Source: Rhodoferax sp. GW822-FHT02A01 (GTDB lineage: Bacteria > Pseudomonadota > Gammaproteobacteria > Burkholderiales > Burkholderiaceae_C). Taken from it: DNA of 64,000 nucleotides. The stretch spans positions 3,844,001 through 3,908,000 of the forward strand of contig NZ_CP152376.1 in assembly GCF_038784515.1 (NCBI RefSeq). Direction: 5' to 3'. The translations under genes were made by a program, and so were the position numbers. Below, in pieces: positions 8,754-16,716 of this stretch. Each line of letters begins with the position of its first letter. The stretch's first letter is position 1. The notes beneath the pieces are model-generated. The model was not told the origin of the DNA, ran no database searches, and saw only the letters and a program-made list of their open reading frames with translations.

Positions 8754-9760
8754 TTACCCTGCGTGGCCCGGTAGGCTTTGACGTGGCGGAACACTTCGTC
8801 AAAGGTATCGGCGGGCACCATGGTGCCGCGTATGCGTGGGTAGAGCTTGTCGGCCAGTTCGTTCCACTCCTGCATCTCTTGCGCATTGGGCTTGTGCACG
8901 ATCAGGCCGCGCTTTTTCATGGCATCCACGGCCTCGTCCACCTCGCGCCGGGCCTGTGCACGCATCTGTGCGCCAGCCTTCTCGCCCGCAGAGCGCAAGG
9001 CCTCCTGTGCGGCAGGCGTCATGGCGTCCCAGGCTTTGGTGGTGACCACCATCGCACCCACGATGGGTGCCCAGTTGATCTCCAGCATGTGGGGTGCGGT
9101 GTTGTAGATCTGGCTGGCCAGCGCAAAGTAAGGTGTGGAGGGCACCACGTTGATCATGCCGGTCTGAATGGAGGGCAGGATGTCGGCGGTCTCCAATGGC
9201 ACCGGCGTGTAGCCCAGGCTCTTCATGATGGACTGCTGTTCCTGCTCGGAGCCCCAGGCGAAGAACTTCATGCGCTTGTAGTCATCCGGACGCACCGCAG
9301 CTTCCTTGGAGAAAAAGCGCACCCAGCCGGCATCGCCCCAGGCCAGCACCACAAAGCCCTTGTCCAGGAATTTTTTCTCCATGGCCGGGCGCATTTTTTC
9401 GCGCACGTAGTCCAGCTCTTCCCAACTGCGAAAGAGCAGCGGCAGGTTTTGCAGCGCGGCAATGGACGGCTCGATTTCACGCAAGCCCACCACCGACAGC
9501 AGTGCCGACTGCAACTGGCCTATGCGCATGCGCCGCGCCATCTCGGCTTCGCCACCCTGGCTTCCATCCGGGTACACGATGTACTTGGATGCGCCGCCCT
9601 GCGCATTGCGCCAGGCCTCACCCATTTTCATCAGCTGGCGGTGGTAGAGCGAGTTCTTGGGTGCCAGCGTGCCTATGCGCAATTGCATGTCGGCAGCACG
9701 CGCTATGGGTGCATTCAGAAAGCTCAGGGCGAGCAGCAAGATGGCTGACAGTTTTTTCAT
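8750..9760 (-). CDS. TRAP transporter solute-binding protein (DctP/TatP type)
   Basis: 336 residues with a signal peptide (MKKLSAILLLALSFLNAPIARA). The mature part has the DctP fold: LRIGTLAPKNSLYHRQL, a conserved Arg region (MARRMRIGQLQSAL), and the AMVVTTKAWDAM segment. Beside a TatT lipoprotein it belongs to the TatP branch of TRAP binding proteins. It binds the solute in the periplasm and hands it to DctQM. No Shine-Dalgarno sequence is visible: the bases before the ATG read CCTCCTCC on the coding strand, so translation may depend on coupling or on a different start. Confidence 0.88.
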   Translation of the reverse strand: MKKLSAILLLALSFLNAPIARAADMQLRIGTLAPKNSLYHRQLMKMGEAWRNAQGGASKYIVYPDGSQGGEAEMARRMRIGQLQSALLSVVGLREIEPSIAALQNLPLLFRSWEELDYVREKMRPAMEKKFLDKGFVVLAWGDAGWVRFFSKEAAVRPDDYKRMKFFAWGSEQEQQSIMKSLGYTPVPLETADILPSIQTGMINVVPSTPYFALASQIYNTAPHMLEINWAPIVGAMVVTTKAWDAMTPAAQEALRSAGEKAGAQMRAQARREVDEAVDAMKKRGLIVHKPNAQEMQEWNELADKLYPRIRGTMVPADTFDEVFRHVKAYRATQGK

Positions 9761-9784
9761 GGAGGAGGCGGAGTTGGAGATGCG

Positions 9785-10705
9785 TTAGAACAGGTCATCG
9801 GCAGTGCCCAGCAGCCACAGCGCGCGTTCGCGCATGACCGTGTTTTGCAGGTCCGGGTGGGCAGCGCTTACCGCCAGGGCCTGCTGCAGCAGTGCTTCAA
9901 ATTCGGGGCGGTTGCCCGCGGGTAGCGCAATGCTCTCGGCCTTGGCCACCAGCGGGCCCGCGCTGCGCTGCGCGCTCAGGGCAATGGCGCTGTCGAAGTA
10001 CTGCAAGGCCTGTGCACTTGAGCCGCCGGGGCGTGCGACCTCGAAGCTGCCCATCAGGCCAGCCAGCGATCCATTGCCATAACCGGGTTCCTTGTCATAG
10101 GCCAGGCGGGCCAGGCGCATGGCCAGTGGCAAGTCGGCCACGGTATCGGGCTGGTCCTTGGAGAGCGAAATCAATCCACCCCAGGACGCCGCTGCCCAGT
10201 ACGCCAGACCGATCTGGTCCGCCCGGAGTTGCGGCCAGTCAGCGGGCTGGTTGCTCTGCAGCGCCTTGCGAAAACCGGGGTTCATGCGTTCCAGCGCCGC
10301 CATGGCGTGGCGGTGGGCGCGCCCATACAGTCGGGCGGCGCGCTCGCGCAGGGCCTGTGCCGCCTTGGCGTCGCGGGCTTCCAAACGCTCTGCATCAAAG
10401 GCTACGAAGGCGTAGGCGTATTGGGTGAAGCCGGTTGCCAACGACTCGGCCAGCTTGGCGTTGTCTGGCACTTCGCGCAGCAGGCCTTCCGACAGCTTGA
10501 GGTAGAAGGCACTGGCCTCGCGTGCCAGTACCAGATCGTCTTCCGGTGCCTGACCCTGCGTGGCCAGTTCGTCGGCGATGCCTTGCACGATCAGGTGTTT
10601 GGGAGAACAGGCGGCAAGTCCCAGAAGCAGGCAGCTGGTGCCTAGCAAGTGAACGCATGAACGGAGCCTTGCGCGAATACCGGGAGATGCAAACAGAAGT
10701 GACAT
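9785..10705 (-). CDS. TatT-family lipoprotein (TRAP T component)
   Basis: About 306 residues from the ATG at 10705. A further ATG at 10762 would add 19 residues, but the later one puts the signal peptide at the N-terminus. The lipobox LLGLAAC gives a lipid-anchored cysteine, followed by SPKHLIVQGIADEL. The rest is helical with TPR-like repeats, including RMNPGFRKAL and YWAAASWGGLISLSKD, characteristic of TRAP T components such as Treponema Tp0956. T components bind the P protein and are thought to help deliver ligand. Together with DctP and DctQM this is a complete TPR-associated TRAP system. Confidence 0.8.
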   Translation of the reverse strand: MSLLFASPGIRARLRSCVHLLGTSCLLLGLAACSPKHLIVQGIADELATQGQAPEDDLVLAREASAFYLKLSEGLLREVPDNAKLAESLATGFTQYAYAFVAFDAERLEARDAKAAQALRERAARLYGRAHRHAMAALERMNPGFRKALQSNQPADWPQLRADQIGLAYWAAASWGGLISLSKDQPDTVADLPLAMRLARLAYDKEPGYGNGSLAGLMGSFEVARPGGSSAQALQYFDSAIALSAQRSAGPLVAKAESIALPAGNRPEFEALLQQALAVSAAHPDLQNTVMRERALWLLGTADDLF

Positions 10706-10793
10706 GAAGATAAGACCCGCTAAGGTCAATGGACAGCATGCGCGCAGGCATGCCGCATTCATGTAACGAATTTAGCCGGGCTGTATGAAGGTT

Positions 10794-10809
10794 CGGTGAC
10801 ACGTCACCG
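10794..10809. promoter_or_regulatory. 16-bp palindrome upstream of the TRAP operon
   Basis: CGGTGAC-AC-GTCACCG is a perfect inverted repeat with a 2-base centre, about 90 bases upstream of the TatT start. It overlaps the gap between that gene and the zinc-ribbon gene. The shape suits a dimeric regulator; which one is unknown. Confidence 0.35.
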
Positions 10810-10837
10810 GCGCGTCACGGGGACACGCGCGTCGGCG

Positions 10838-11062
10838 CTATTGGCGCTTGCGGGCCATCTCGATCCAGCAGGCGCCGCAGCGCCATTTTCCGGGTGCCAG
10901 TTCGACGCCACCTTCGGGTGGACGTTCTTCCTGGCATCGGCCAGAGCAGAAGCGGAACTGGGAGGAGCCTCGCAGGACTTCGGGGGATGCACCGGTCTCA
11001 ACAGTGGGCCAGGTGAAGGAGCGCGTAGAAGACATCGGCAATTCAACTTTCACGGTGTGCAT
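10838..11062 (-). CDS. Small zinc-ribbon protein
   Basis: About 74 residues, or 65 if the internal ATG at 11035 is used (MSSTRSFTWPTVETG). Two cysteine pairs, CSGRC and CGACW separated by about 17 residues, look like a zinc-binding ribbon, and the protein is basic at its end. A competing frame on the same strand (10804-11046) has no such features. No ribosome site decides the start. Function unknown; it lies between a sensor kinase and the TRAP operon on the same strand. Confidence 0.55.
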   Translation of the reverse strand: MHTVKVELPMSSTRSFTWPTVETGASPEVLRGSSQFRFCSGRCQEERPPEGGVELAPGKWRCGACWIEMARKRQ

Positions 11063-11134
11063 GTGCGACCCATACTAAGGCATAAGTCTGACAGCCTCAT
11101 GCCAAGACCCTTTGCGGGCGGTTCGCCTCCGGGT

Positions 11135-13129
11135 TCAGGCGATCACGTCGGGCGCCATGGTGGGCAGCGTCAGTTCGAACGTGGCACCTTCGCCGGGCTT
11201 GGAGCGTATGGCAATCTGCCCGCCCAGGACCTTGGTCACTATGCGGTGCGAAACCGACAAGCCCAGACCGGAGCCGCCGCGCCCCAGCTTGGTGGTGAAG
11301 AAGGGGTCGAATATCTGCCCCAGGTTTTCCGGCGGGATGCCAACGCCATCGTCACTCACCAGCACCTGCACGGTTGCCGCATCCAGCTGGTGTGCACAGA
11401 CCGTAATCAGCCCGGACGTCCGTCCCTCAAAGGCGTGGGCCATGGCATTGGTGAACAGGTTGATGATGACCTGGCCCAGCGGCCCCGGGTAGCTTTGCAT
11501 GGCAATGCCCACTTGCAGGTCCAACTCCAGCCGCACGCTGACGTGCCGCAGGTTGGGCTTGAGCGTGTCAATCACTTCGCCCAGCACCTGCGCCAGATCG
11601 AATGCGCGGCGGCGCTCGGAAGCCTGGTCCACCGCCACCTGCTTGAAGCTGGTGATCAGGGCAACCGCGCGTTGCAGCGAGCGCAAGGTCAGCCCGGCGC
11701 CTTCCGACACGCGGCTCAGGAAGTTGTCAAAGGTGGAGCGCTTCATCTCGCCAGCGGCCACCGCCCGCCGGATGACGGCCACATCTTCGGACACGCTGCT
11801 GGCGGCCACCAGGGCGTTGCCAATGGGCGTGTTGAGCTCATGCGCCACACCCGCGACCAGGCTGCCCAGCGAAGCCAGCTTGTCCGCCTGGATCAGCTCA
11901 TGCTGGGTGCGCTGCAGCGTCTGCATGGTGACCAGCAGCTCTTCGTTGGAGCGATTCAGATCGCGTGTGCGCTCCACCACGCGTTGCTCCAGGTAGGCGT
12001 TGAGCTGCATCAGCTCGGACTCCATGGCCTTGCGCTCAGTCACGTCAATCGACATGGTCAGCACGCACTCTTCGTCGCCGTACAGAAAGCGTTCGGAAGA
12101 CAGCATGAATATCTTGGAGGAGCCGTCGCGCATGCGGAAGGTCACTTCGTAGCCGCTGACGCGTCCATCGACATTGAAGCGGTCCAGCCAACCCTGGCGC
12201 TCCCGCGCGTCCTTCCAGAAGCCCAGGTCAACCGACGTCTTGCCGAGAATTTGCGCTTCCTCATACTGGAACACGCGCTCCCAGGCCGGGTTGACGCGCA
12301 CGTAGACACCGGTGTGGAAGTTGCCGACGGTGATGGGAAGCGGGCTGGCGGTCAGGATCTGGGACACCCGCAGCTCGTTCAGGCGCGCGCTCTGTTCCTT
12401 GGCCGAAATCACTTCGGACTGTTCCCGCATGTCGGTCAGGCGGGACGCCAGCAGCGCGGTCATACGCACGATGGCACTGCGCAAGCTCTCCAGCTCACCA
12501 TGGAAGCGGCCTGCATCCATGCGCGGAAGCTCGTCGCGGATACCGGCCAGAACAGCATAGGCTTCAATGCGCTTGAGCGGCTTCAATATGGTGCGCCACA
12601 GGACGTAGTACAGCGATATCACCAGCAGGAAGTCGATGACCGCGATGTAGAGCAGCGTCTGCACCAGCACGATGTGCAGACGCTCCTCGATGAAGCGGGT
12701 GGTTGCGAACATGCGTATGCTTCCCACGGCCTTTTCCGTCGTGTGCACGGTGCGCGCCACCTCCAGCAACCCCTGTGTGTCAAAGGGCGCCTTGCCATTC
12801 ATCACTTCCCAATCATTGCCACGGATCTTGATGTAGCGCGGTTTGGCGGGCGCTTCGCCCAGCGTGAGCGTGATGCCGTAGACGGATTCGAACTTCATGG
12901 CGCTGGTGAGCAGGGACTCGATCTGCTCTTCGTCGAAATTCCAGAGTGGCAGCGCCACCGCCGAGGAGAGCTGCTCTGCGCTGTACGTGAGCTCTTGCTG
13001 CAGCTGCTCGTACTGGCTGAGCTTTTGCATCCGGTAATTGATGAAGCCGAAGGCACCCAGGAAGATGGTGATGACTGCCACCAGTGCCATGATGACAATG
13101 AAGGCGACCGAGATGTTTGGTTTTTTCAT
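11135..13129 (-). CDS. Membrane sensor histidine kinase with PAS domain
   Basis: About 664 residues from the ATG at 13129, which has AGGA five bases upstream; a longer frame to 13174 adds only unlikely residues. Transmembrane helices at about 9-31 and 155-178 enclose a periplasmic sensor domain. A PAS domain (about 255-370) is followed by a coiled linker, a phosphoacceptor helix with H430 (GVAHELNTPIGN) and an ATPase domain with an N box, DDGVGIPPE, FEPFF-like FDPFFTTK and GSGLGLS. The HELNTP form belongs to the class also seen in NtrB/DctB-type kinases. No response regulator is adjacent, so its target is unknown. Confidence 0.88.
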   Translation of the reverse strand: MKKPNISVAFIVIMALVAVITIFLGAFGFINYRMQKLSQYEQLQQELTYSAEQLSSAVALPLWNFDEEQIESLLTSAMKFESVYGITLTLGEAPAKPRYIKIRGNDWEVMNGKAPFDTQGLLEVARTVHTTEKAVGSIRMFATTRFIEERLHIVLVQTLLYIAVIDFLLVISLYYVLWRTILKPLKRIEAYAVLAGIRDELPRMDAGRFHGELESLRSAIVRMTALLASRLTDMREQSEVISAKEQSARLNELRVSQILTASPLPITVGNFHTGVYVRVNPAWERVFQYEEAQILGKTSVDLGFWKDARERQGWLDRFNVDGRVSGYEVTFRMRDGSSKIFMLSSERFLYGDEECVLTMSIDVTERKAMESELMQLNAYLEQRVVERTRDLNRSNEELLVTMQTLQRTQHELIQADKLASLGSLVAGVAHELNTPIGNALVAASSVSEDVAVIRRAVAAGEMKRSTFDNFLSRVSEGAGLTLRSLQRAVALITSFKQVAVDQASERRRAFDLAQVLGEVIDTLKPNLRHVSVRLELDLQVGIAMQSYPGPLGQVIINLFTNAMAHAFEGRTSGLITVCAHQLDAATVQVLVSDDGVGIPPENLGQIFDPFFTTKLGRGGSGLGLSVSHRIVTKVLGGQIAIRSKPGEGATFELTLPTMAPDVIA

Positions 13130-13208
13130 GTCCTGTCCGTAGTACCGCCCAACGGCACCGCGCGTGCGGCACACGAACCCCAGTATGACAAAAAAAACCG
13201 CGCAGGCG

Positions 13209-14453
13209 CTATTGCGCGTAATTCAGCGCAATATCAAAGGCGTCGAAGTTGCGCAGCCTGCGGCTGGGGTCGGGCAAACGGGCCAGCCGGTTGACGATCA
13301 GCGGCACCGTCTGCTCGCCCCGGCCGCCGTGGGAGCGCAAGGGGGCGTCCAGTCCTGACAGGTCGTGCTGGGCCGCCGTGCTGCCCAACGCGGTGAAGCG
13401 GTCCGCCATCACGACCACGTCGCCGATGCGGTCCGCCGGGATTTCCAAGGCATGTGCGGCGTCCAAGCGGGTTAGTGCCTTATCTATCCCCTGCACTTGG
13501 CCCAGCGCTGCGCAGACAGCCTGCGCCGAACAATCGCCCGGCAGGTAGATGCTTGCAAACGCGCCCAGCGCGCCGTGGTGGACCACGTAAGGGTCCGTGA
13601 TCGGCAGAATGACACGTGCATCATCGCGGCCCAGAAAGCCCTGCAACCAATCACTGAGGTAGATGACCTGGGGCGATCCATCCATGCGCGTCTTGGCATG
13701 CATGCCATGGTCCGCCGTGATGGCAATGACGCAGCCCAGGTCTTCGAGCTGCTGCATGTAGCCGTCCAGCATGGCGTAGAAGTCGTTGGCCGCAGGCGTG
13801 CCCGGGGCATGCTTGTGCTGCACGTAGTCGGTGGTGGAGAGATACATCAGATCCGGCTTGCGGGTCTGCATCAGGCGCACGCCTGCCGCGAAGACGAATT
13901 CCGACAAGTCGGCGCTGTAGACCGATGGCAGTGGCCTTCCAACCAATTCCAACACATGGTCTATGCCGTGGGTGGCCACTGTCGCCGCGTCGGCACGCTC
14001 CGCCGAAAAGCAGATGCCCTGCAGCTCGTGGCCCAGCAGGTTTCGCAGCTTGTCTTTGGCCGTGACCACGGCGACCGAGAGCCCGGCCTGCGACGCCTGA
14101 GCCGGCAGGGTGGGGCAGCGCAGCCACTTGGGGTCGTTCATCATGACGGCTTCGCCGCTGGCACTGTCCAGAAAGTAGTTGCCGCAGATGCCGTGCACGC
14201 TGGGCGGCACGCCCGTCATGATGGACAGGTTGTTGGGGTTGGTGAAGCTGGGCAGGGCGCTCTCGGCGCGCCATGCCATGCCTTGGGTCAGGGTGTGTTG
14301 CAGCCACGGCATGCGTCCCGCCGCAACGGCTTGTGCCAGGTAGTCGGGTTCACAACCATCCACGCACACCACCACGGTGGGATAGGAGGGGCGTTGGTAA
14401 TCGCGTGCGTTGACGCGCAGAAAGGCGGGGGCGGATGCTTGCATCGCTGACAT
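13209..14453 (-). CDS. phnA: Phosphonoacetate hydrolase
   Basis: About 414 residues from the ATG at 14453. It belongs to the alkaline-phosphatase-like zinc enzymes that split phosphonoacetate into acetate and phosphate. Visible metal ligands and nucleophile: VDGCEPDYL near the start, the nucleophilic Thr in [32 protein letters not shown] and a C-terminal SHGGRGEQ. Divergent from phnW with 99 bases between the starts, so one control region may serve both. In known pathways PhnW and PhnA are linked by the dehydrogenase PhnY, which is not in the window. Confidence 0.9.
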   Translation of the reverse strand: MSAMQASAPAFLRVNARDYQRPSYPTVVVCVDGCEPDYLAQAVAAGRMPWLQHTLTQGMAWRAESALPSFTNPNNLSIMTGVPPSVHGICGNYFLDSASGEAVMMNDPKWLRCPTLPAQASQAGLSVAVVTAKDKLRNLLGHELQGICFSAERADAATVATHGIDHVLELVGRPLPSVYSADLSEFVFAAGVRLMQTRKPDLMYLSTTDYVQHKHAPGTPAANDFYAMLDGYMQQLEDLGCVIAITADHGMHAKTRMDGSPQVIYLSDWLQGFLGRDDARVILPITDPYVVHHGALGAFASIYLPGDCSAQAVCAALGQVQGIDKALTRLDAAHALEIPADRIGDVVVMADRFTALGSTAAQHDLSGLDAPLRSHGGRGEQTVPLIVNRLARLPDPSRRLRNFDAFDIALNYAQ

Positions 14454-14478
14454 GGTAGGCACCCCGTGTTTCGAAACC

Positions 14479-14512
14479 ATGTCACTTGCGTGAAACAGAC
14501 GATGGCTATGCT
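14479..14512 (+). promoter_or_regulatory. Weak Pho-box-like site and -10 for phnW
   Basis: ATGTCAC (14479-14485), a 4-base spacer, then GTGAAAC (14490-14496), matching about 10 of 14 positions of a Pho box. TATGCT (14507-14512) begins exactly 10 bp later and would act as -10. One half-site is poor, so this is a suggestion supported mainly by spacing and gene function. Confidence 0.35.
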
Positions 14513-14552
14513 TTTTGCTCCCCACCGTTTGCCAAACCATCGAAAGCACCGC

Positions 14553-15647
14553 ATGGACAGAGACAAGATATTGCTGACCCCCGGGCCGTTGACCACGACA
14601 CTACGGACCAAGCTGGCCATGCTCAAGGACTGGGGCTCCTGGGACGCCGACTTCAATGCCGTCACCGCGCGCGTGCGCTCCAGTTTGCTGGACATCATCC
14701 ACGGTGCGGATTCCCACGTGGTCGTGCCGCTGCAAGGCAGCGGTACCTTCAGTGTGGAGGCGGCCATCGCCACACTGGTGCCGCGCGACGGCCATGTGCT
14801 GGTGCTGGACAACGGCGCCTATTGCAAACGCGCCGCCAAGCTCACCACCCTCATGGGTCGCGAGGCCACCAGCCTTGCGTTTGATGAGGCGGAGTCGGTC
14901 GACCCCGACGCGTTGGACGCCTATTTGCAAAAGGACGACTCCATCACCCACGTGGTGCTGATCCATTGCGAGACGGGCGTCGGTGTGCTCAACCCGTTGC
15001 AGGCGGTGGCAGACGTGTGCGAACGCCGCGGTGTCGGCTTGATCGTGGACGCCATGAGCTCGTTCGCCGCCCTGGAGATTGACGCGCGCAAGACACGCTT
15101 CGACGCGTTGATCGCCGCCAGCGGCAAATGCCTGGAAGGCGTGCCCGGCATGGGTTTTGTATTCATCCGCAAGCAGGTCCTGGCCGCTTGTGAAGGACAG
15201 AGCCAGTCCCTGGCGATGGACCTGTACGACCAATACGTCTACATGGAAAAGACCGGTCAGTGGCGCTTTACACCACCTACCCATGTGGTGGCGGCACTGG
15301 CCGAGGCAATTGCGCAGTTCGAAGAGGAGGGCGGCCAGCCCGCGCGGCTGGCACGCTACACCAGCAACTGTCAGACCTTGGTGCAGGGCATGCAGGCGCT
15401 GGGATTTCAGCCGTTTCTGGAGCCCGCTGTGCAGGCGCCCATCATCGTCACCTTCCATGCGCCGAAAGTGCCAGGCTATGTGTTCAAGGACTTTTATGCC
15501 GCTGTGCGCGAGCGCGGTTTTCTGCTGTATCCGGGTAAGCTCACACAGATAGAGACATTCCGCGTGGGGTGCATAGGTGCGATTGGTTCGCACGAAATGC
15601 AGCAGGCTGTGCATGCCATTGGGTTGGCTTTGCGTGCGATGGGCTGA
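14553..15647 (+). CDS. phnW: 2-aminoethylphosphonate-pyruvate aminotransferase
   Basis: 364 residues from the ATG at 14553; upstream ATG and GTG codons only add junk residues. A PLP enzyme of class V that moves the amino group of 2-aminoethylphosphonate to pyruvate, giving phosphonoacetaldehyde and alanine. Features: LLTPGPLT at the N-terminus, the substrate loop [14 protein letters not shown], the PLP-binding Asp (D166 in LIVDAMSSF) and the Schiff-base lysine K192 in [10 protein letters not shown]. Neither PhnX nor PhnY is beside it, so the next step must be encoded elsewhere. Divergent from phnA. Confidence 0.93.
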   Translation: MDRDKILLTPGPLTTTLRTKLAMLKDWGSWDADFNAVTARVRSSLLDIIHGADSHVVVPLQGSGTFSVEAAIATLVPRDGHVLVLDNGAYCKRAAKLTTLMGREATSLAFDEAESVDPDALDAYLQKDDSITHVVLIHCETGVGVLNPLQAVADVCERRGVGLIVDAMSSFAALEIDARKTRFDALIAASGKCLEGVPGMGFVFIRKQVLAACEGQSQSLAMDLYDQYVYMEKTGQWRFTPPTHVVAALAEAIAQFEEEGGQPARLARYTSNCQTLVQGMQALGFQPFLEPAVQAPIIVTFHAPKVPGYVFKDFYAAVRERGFLLYPGKLTQIETFRVGCIGAIGSHEMQQAVHAIGLALRAMG

Positions 15648-15723
15648 GTGTCTGGCTGCAGACTCTGTCGGACGATTGGGGTAGCCGATGCCACCGGGGC
15701 AGATGGTTCCGTTCGTGTTCCCC

Positions 15724-15744
15724 GAACCGGGCTTCACCCGGTTC
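15724..15744 (+). terminator. Hairpin behind phnW
   Basis: GAACCGGG (15724-15731), a 5-base loop, then CCCGGTTC (15737-15744): a perfect 8-bp stem 77 bases after the phnW stop. It is followed by pyrimidine-rich sequence (TCTCCTCCTTTAC) rather than a pure T run, so it may be a weak terminator or part of a repeated intergenic element. Confidence 0.4.
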
Positions 15745-15862
15745 TCCTCCTTTACTTGGCAAAACCCCAAGTCCACACTGCACCATCCGCCCCAGTGTCA
15801 TCGGCCGCCAACACCGTTGGCACGCGGTGTCTGAATACATTCGCATGCCAACCGTTTTTGCA

Positions 15863-15958
15863 GACTCAGGACGGCGTGGCACTCTGCGCCGGTAGGTAAA
15901 GGAGGAGGCCGAAGGCCGGGGGACACGGACGGCGCAGAGTGCCACGCCGTCCTGAGTC
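15863..15958. repeat. 29-bp perfect inverted repeat between convergent genes
   Basis: The arms 15863-15891 and 15930-15958 are exact reverse complements (core GGCGTGGCACTCTGCGCC) with a 38-base loop. A further small hairpin, CCCCGA with TCGGGG, follows at about 15959-15976. The region lies between the 3' ends of phnW and the Mpo1-like gene. A stem this long could be a two-way terminator, a folded RNA element or the remains of a mobile repeat. No gene is visible in 15648-15990. Confidence 0.85.
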
Positions 15959-15990
15959 CCCCGAGGTGCTTCGGGGATTACTCACAAACT

Positions 15991-16593
15991 TCAATGGTGT
16001 TGTGTCAACGGATCCAGACGCTGACCACGCATCAGTGCCAGAGGAGAGGCCCAGTACTCCAGCACATTGTGAACCGGGTCCAGCAAAATCTTGCAGGCCC
16101 AGGCCAGACCCCAGGACGGGCCGCGCAAGAAGAACAGATGCACCGTGCGGAACAGCAACCCGCCTGCGCCCAGAGCCAGCCACATCAGGCCCACGTCATG
16201 GGCATAGCCTGCAAAACCGCTGGCTGGCTTGATCAGACCGAACAGACTGGGTGACAGTGCCAACAGCAACGGCAGCGACAGCCACACCGAAATCAGAATC
16301 GCCTTGCGCCGCATGTTGAAGCCCACCTTGATGGACTCCTTGAAGTCATAGGTGGTGTTGTGGATGGTGTCAAAGCCGCGCGGCTCGAAGAAGATGTGAC
16401 CGGACTGGCGCGTGACCATGCCCACCAGCCAACCCACCAGGCCGGCAGCTGCCGGGTCTACAAACAGCAGACAGTAGGCCACCAGAAAGCTGATCGCACT
16501 GATGAGATGCAGCGTCTGGTTGATACGGCACTGGTGGTAGTAGCGGTGGTCGTCCCACTGCAGCTGTTGAATCTGTTTCCAAAAATTGCGCAT
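15991..16593 (-). CDS. Mpo1-like (DUF962-type) membrane protein, putative Pho regulon member
   Basis: 200 residues from the ATG at 16593, which has AAGGAG ten bases upstream; a longer frame to 16695 would overlap the promoter. Four hydrophobic segments. The N-terminal pattern H-x4-N-x3-H (YYHQCRINQTLHLIS) and the later RQSGHIFFEP match the histidine-bearing signatures of Mpo1/YGL010w proteins, which in yeast act as iron-dependent dioxygenases in alpha-oxidation of 2-hydroxy fatty acids. The match is by eye, so the family is likely but not certain. Two tandem Pho boxes and a -10 sit directly upstream, which suggests expression when phosphate is short, perhaps in lipid remodelling with olsB. 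Confidence 0.6.
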   Translation of the reverse strand: MRNFWKQIQQLQWDDHRYYHQCRINQTLHLISAISFLVAYCLLFVDPAAAGLVGWLVGMVTRQSGHIFFEPRGFDTIHNTTYDFKESIKVGFNMRRKAILISVWLSLPLLLALSPSLFGLIKPASGFAGYAHDVGLMWLALGAGGLLFRTVHLFFLRGPSWGLAWACKILLDPVHNVLEYWASPLALMRGQRLDPLTQHH

Positions 16594-16649
16594 GTGAATC
16601 TGCTCCTTGGTTTCCACATAAAGGGTGCGTGCCGCAGCACACACGGGGC

Positions 16650-16706
16650 AATGTAGAAATCGCGAATGACAGATCTGTGAAAACGCAGATGACACTGCAA
16701 TGACTT
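16650..16706 (-). promoter_or_regulatory. Two tandem Pho boxes and -10 for the Mpo1-like gene
   Basis: On the minus strand: AAGTCAT-4-GTGTCAT (16706-16689), then TTTTCAC-4-CTGTCAT (16683-16666). The last half-site matches the consensus at every position. TACATT (16655-16650) starts exactly 10 bp later and serves as -10, giving a leader of about 50 bases that contains the AAGGAG ribosome site. This is among the best Pho promoters in the window. Confidence 0.7.
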
Positions 16707-16716
16707 TTGCGTTAGA

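Noticed and set aside
10804..11046. 80-codon frame overlapping the small zinc-ribbon gene on the same strand
   Set aside because: No cysteine motif or ribosome site; the 10838-11062 frame has the structured zinc ribbon.
10796..13294. 832-codon open frame on the plus strand opposite the PAS sensor kinase
   Set aside because: It is antisense to a kinase with all its motifs and has no recognisable domain; long antisense frames are common in high-GC DNA.
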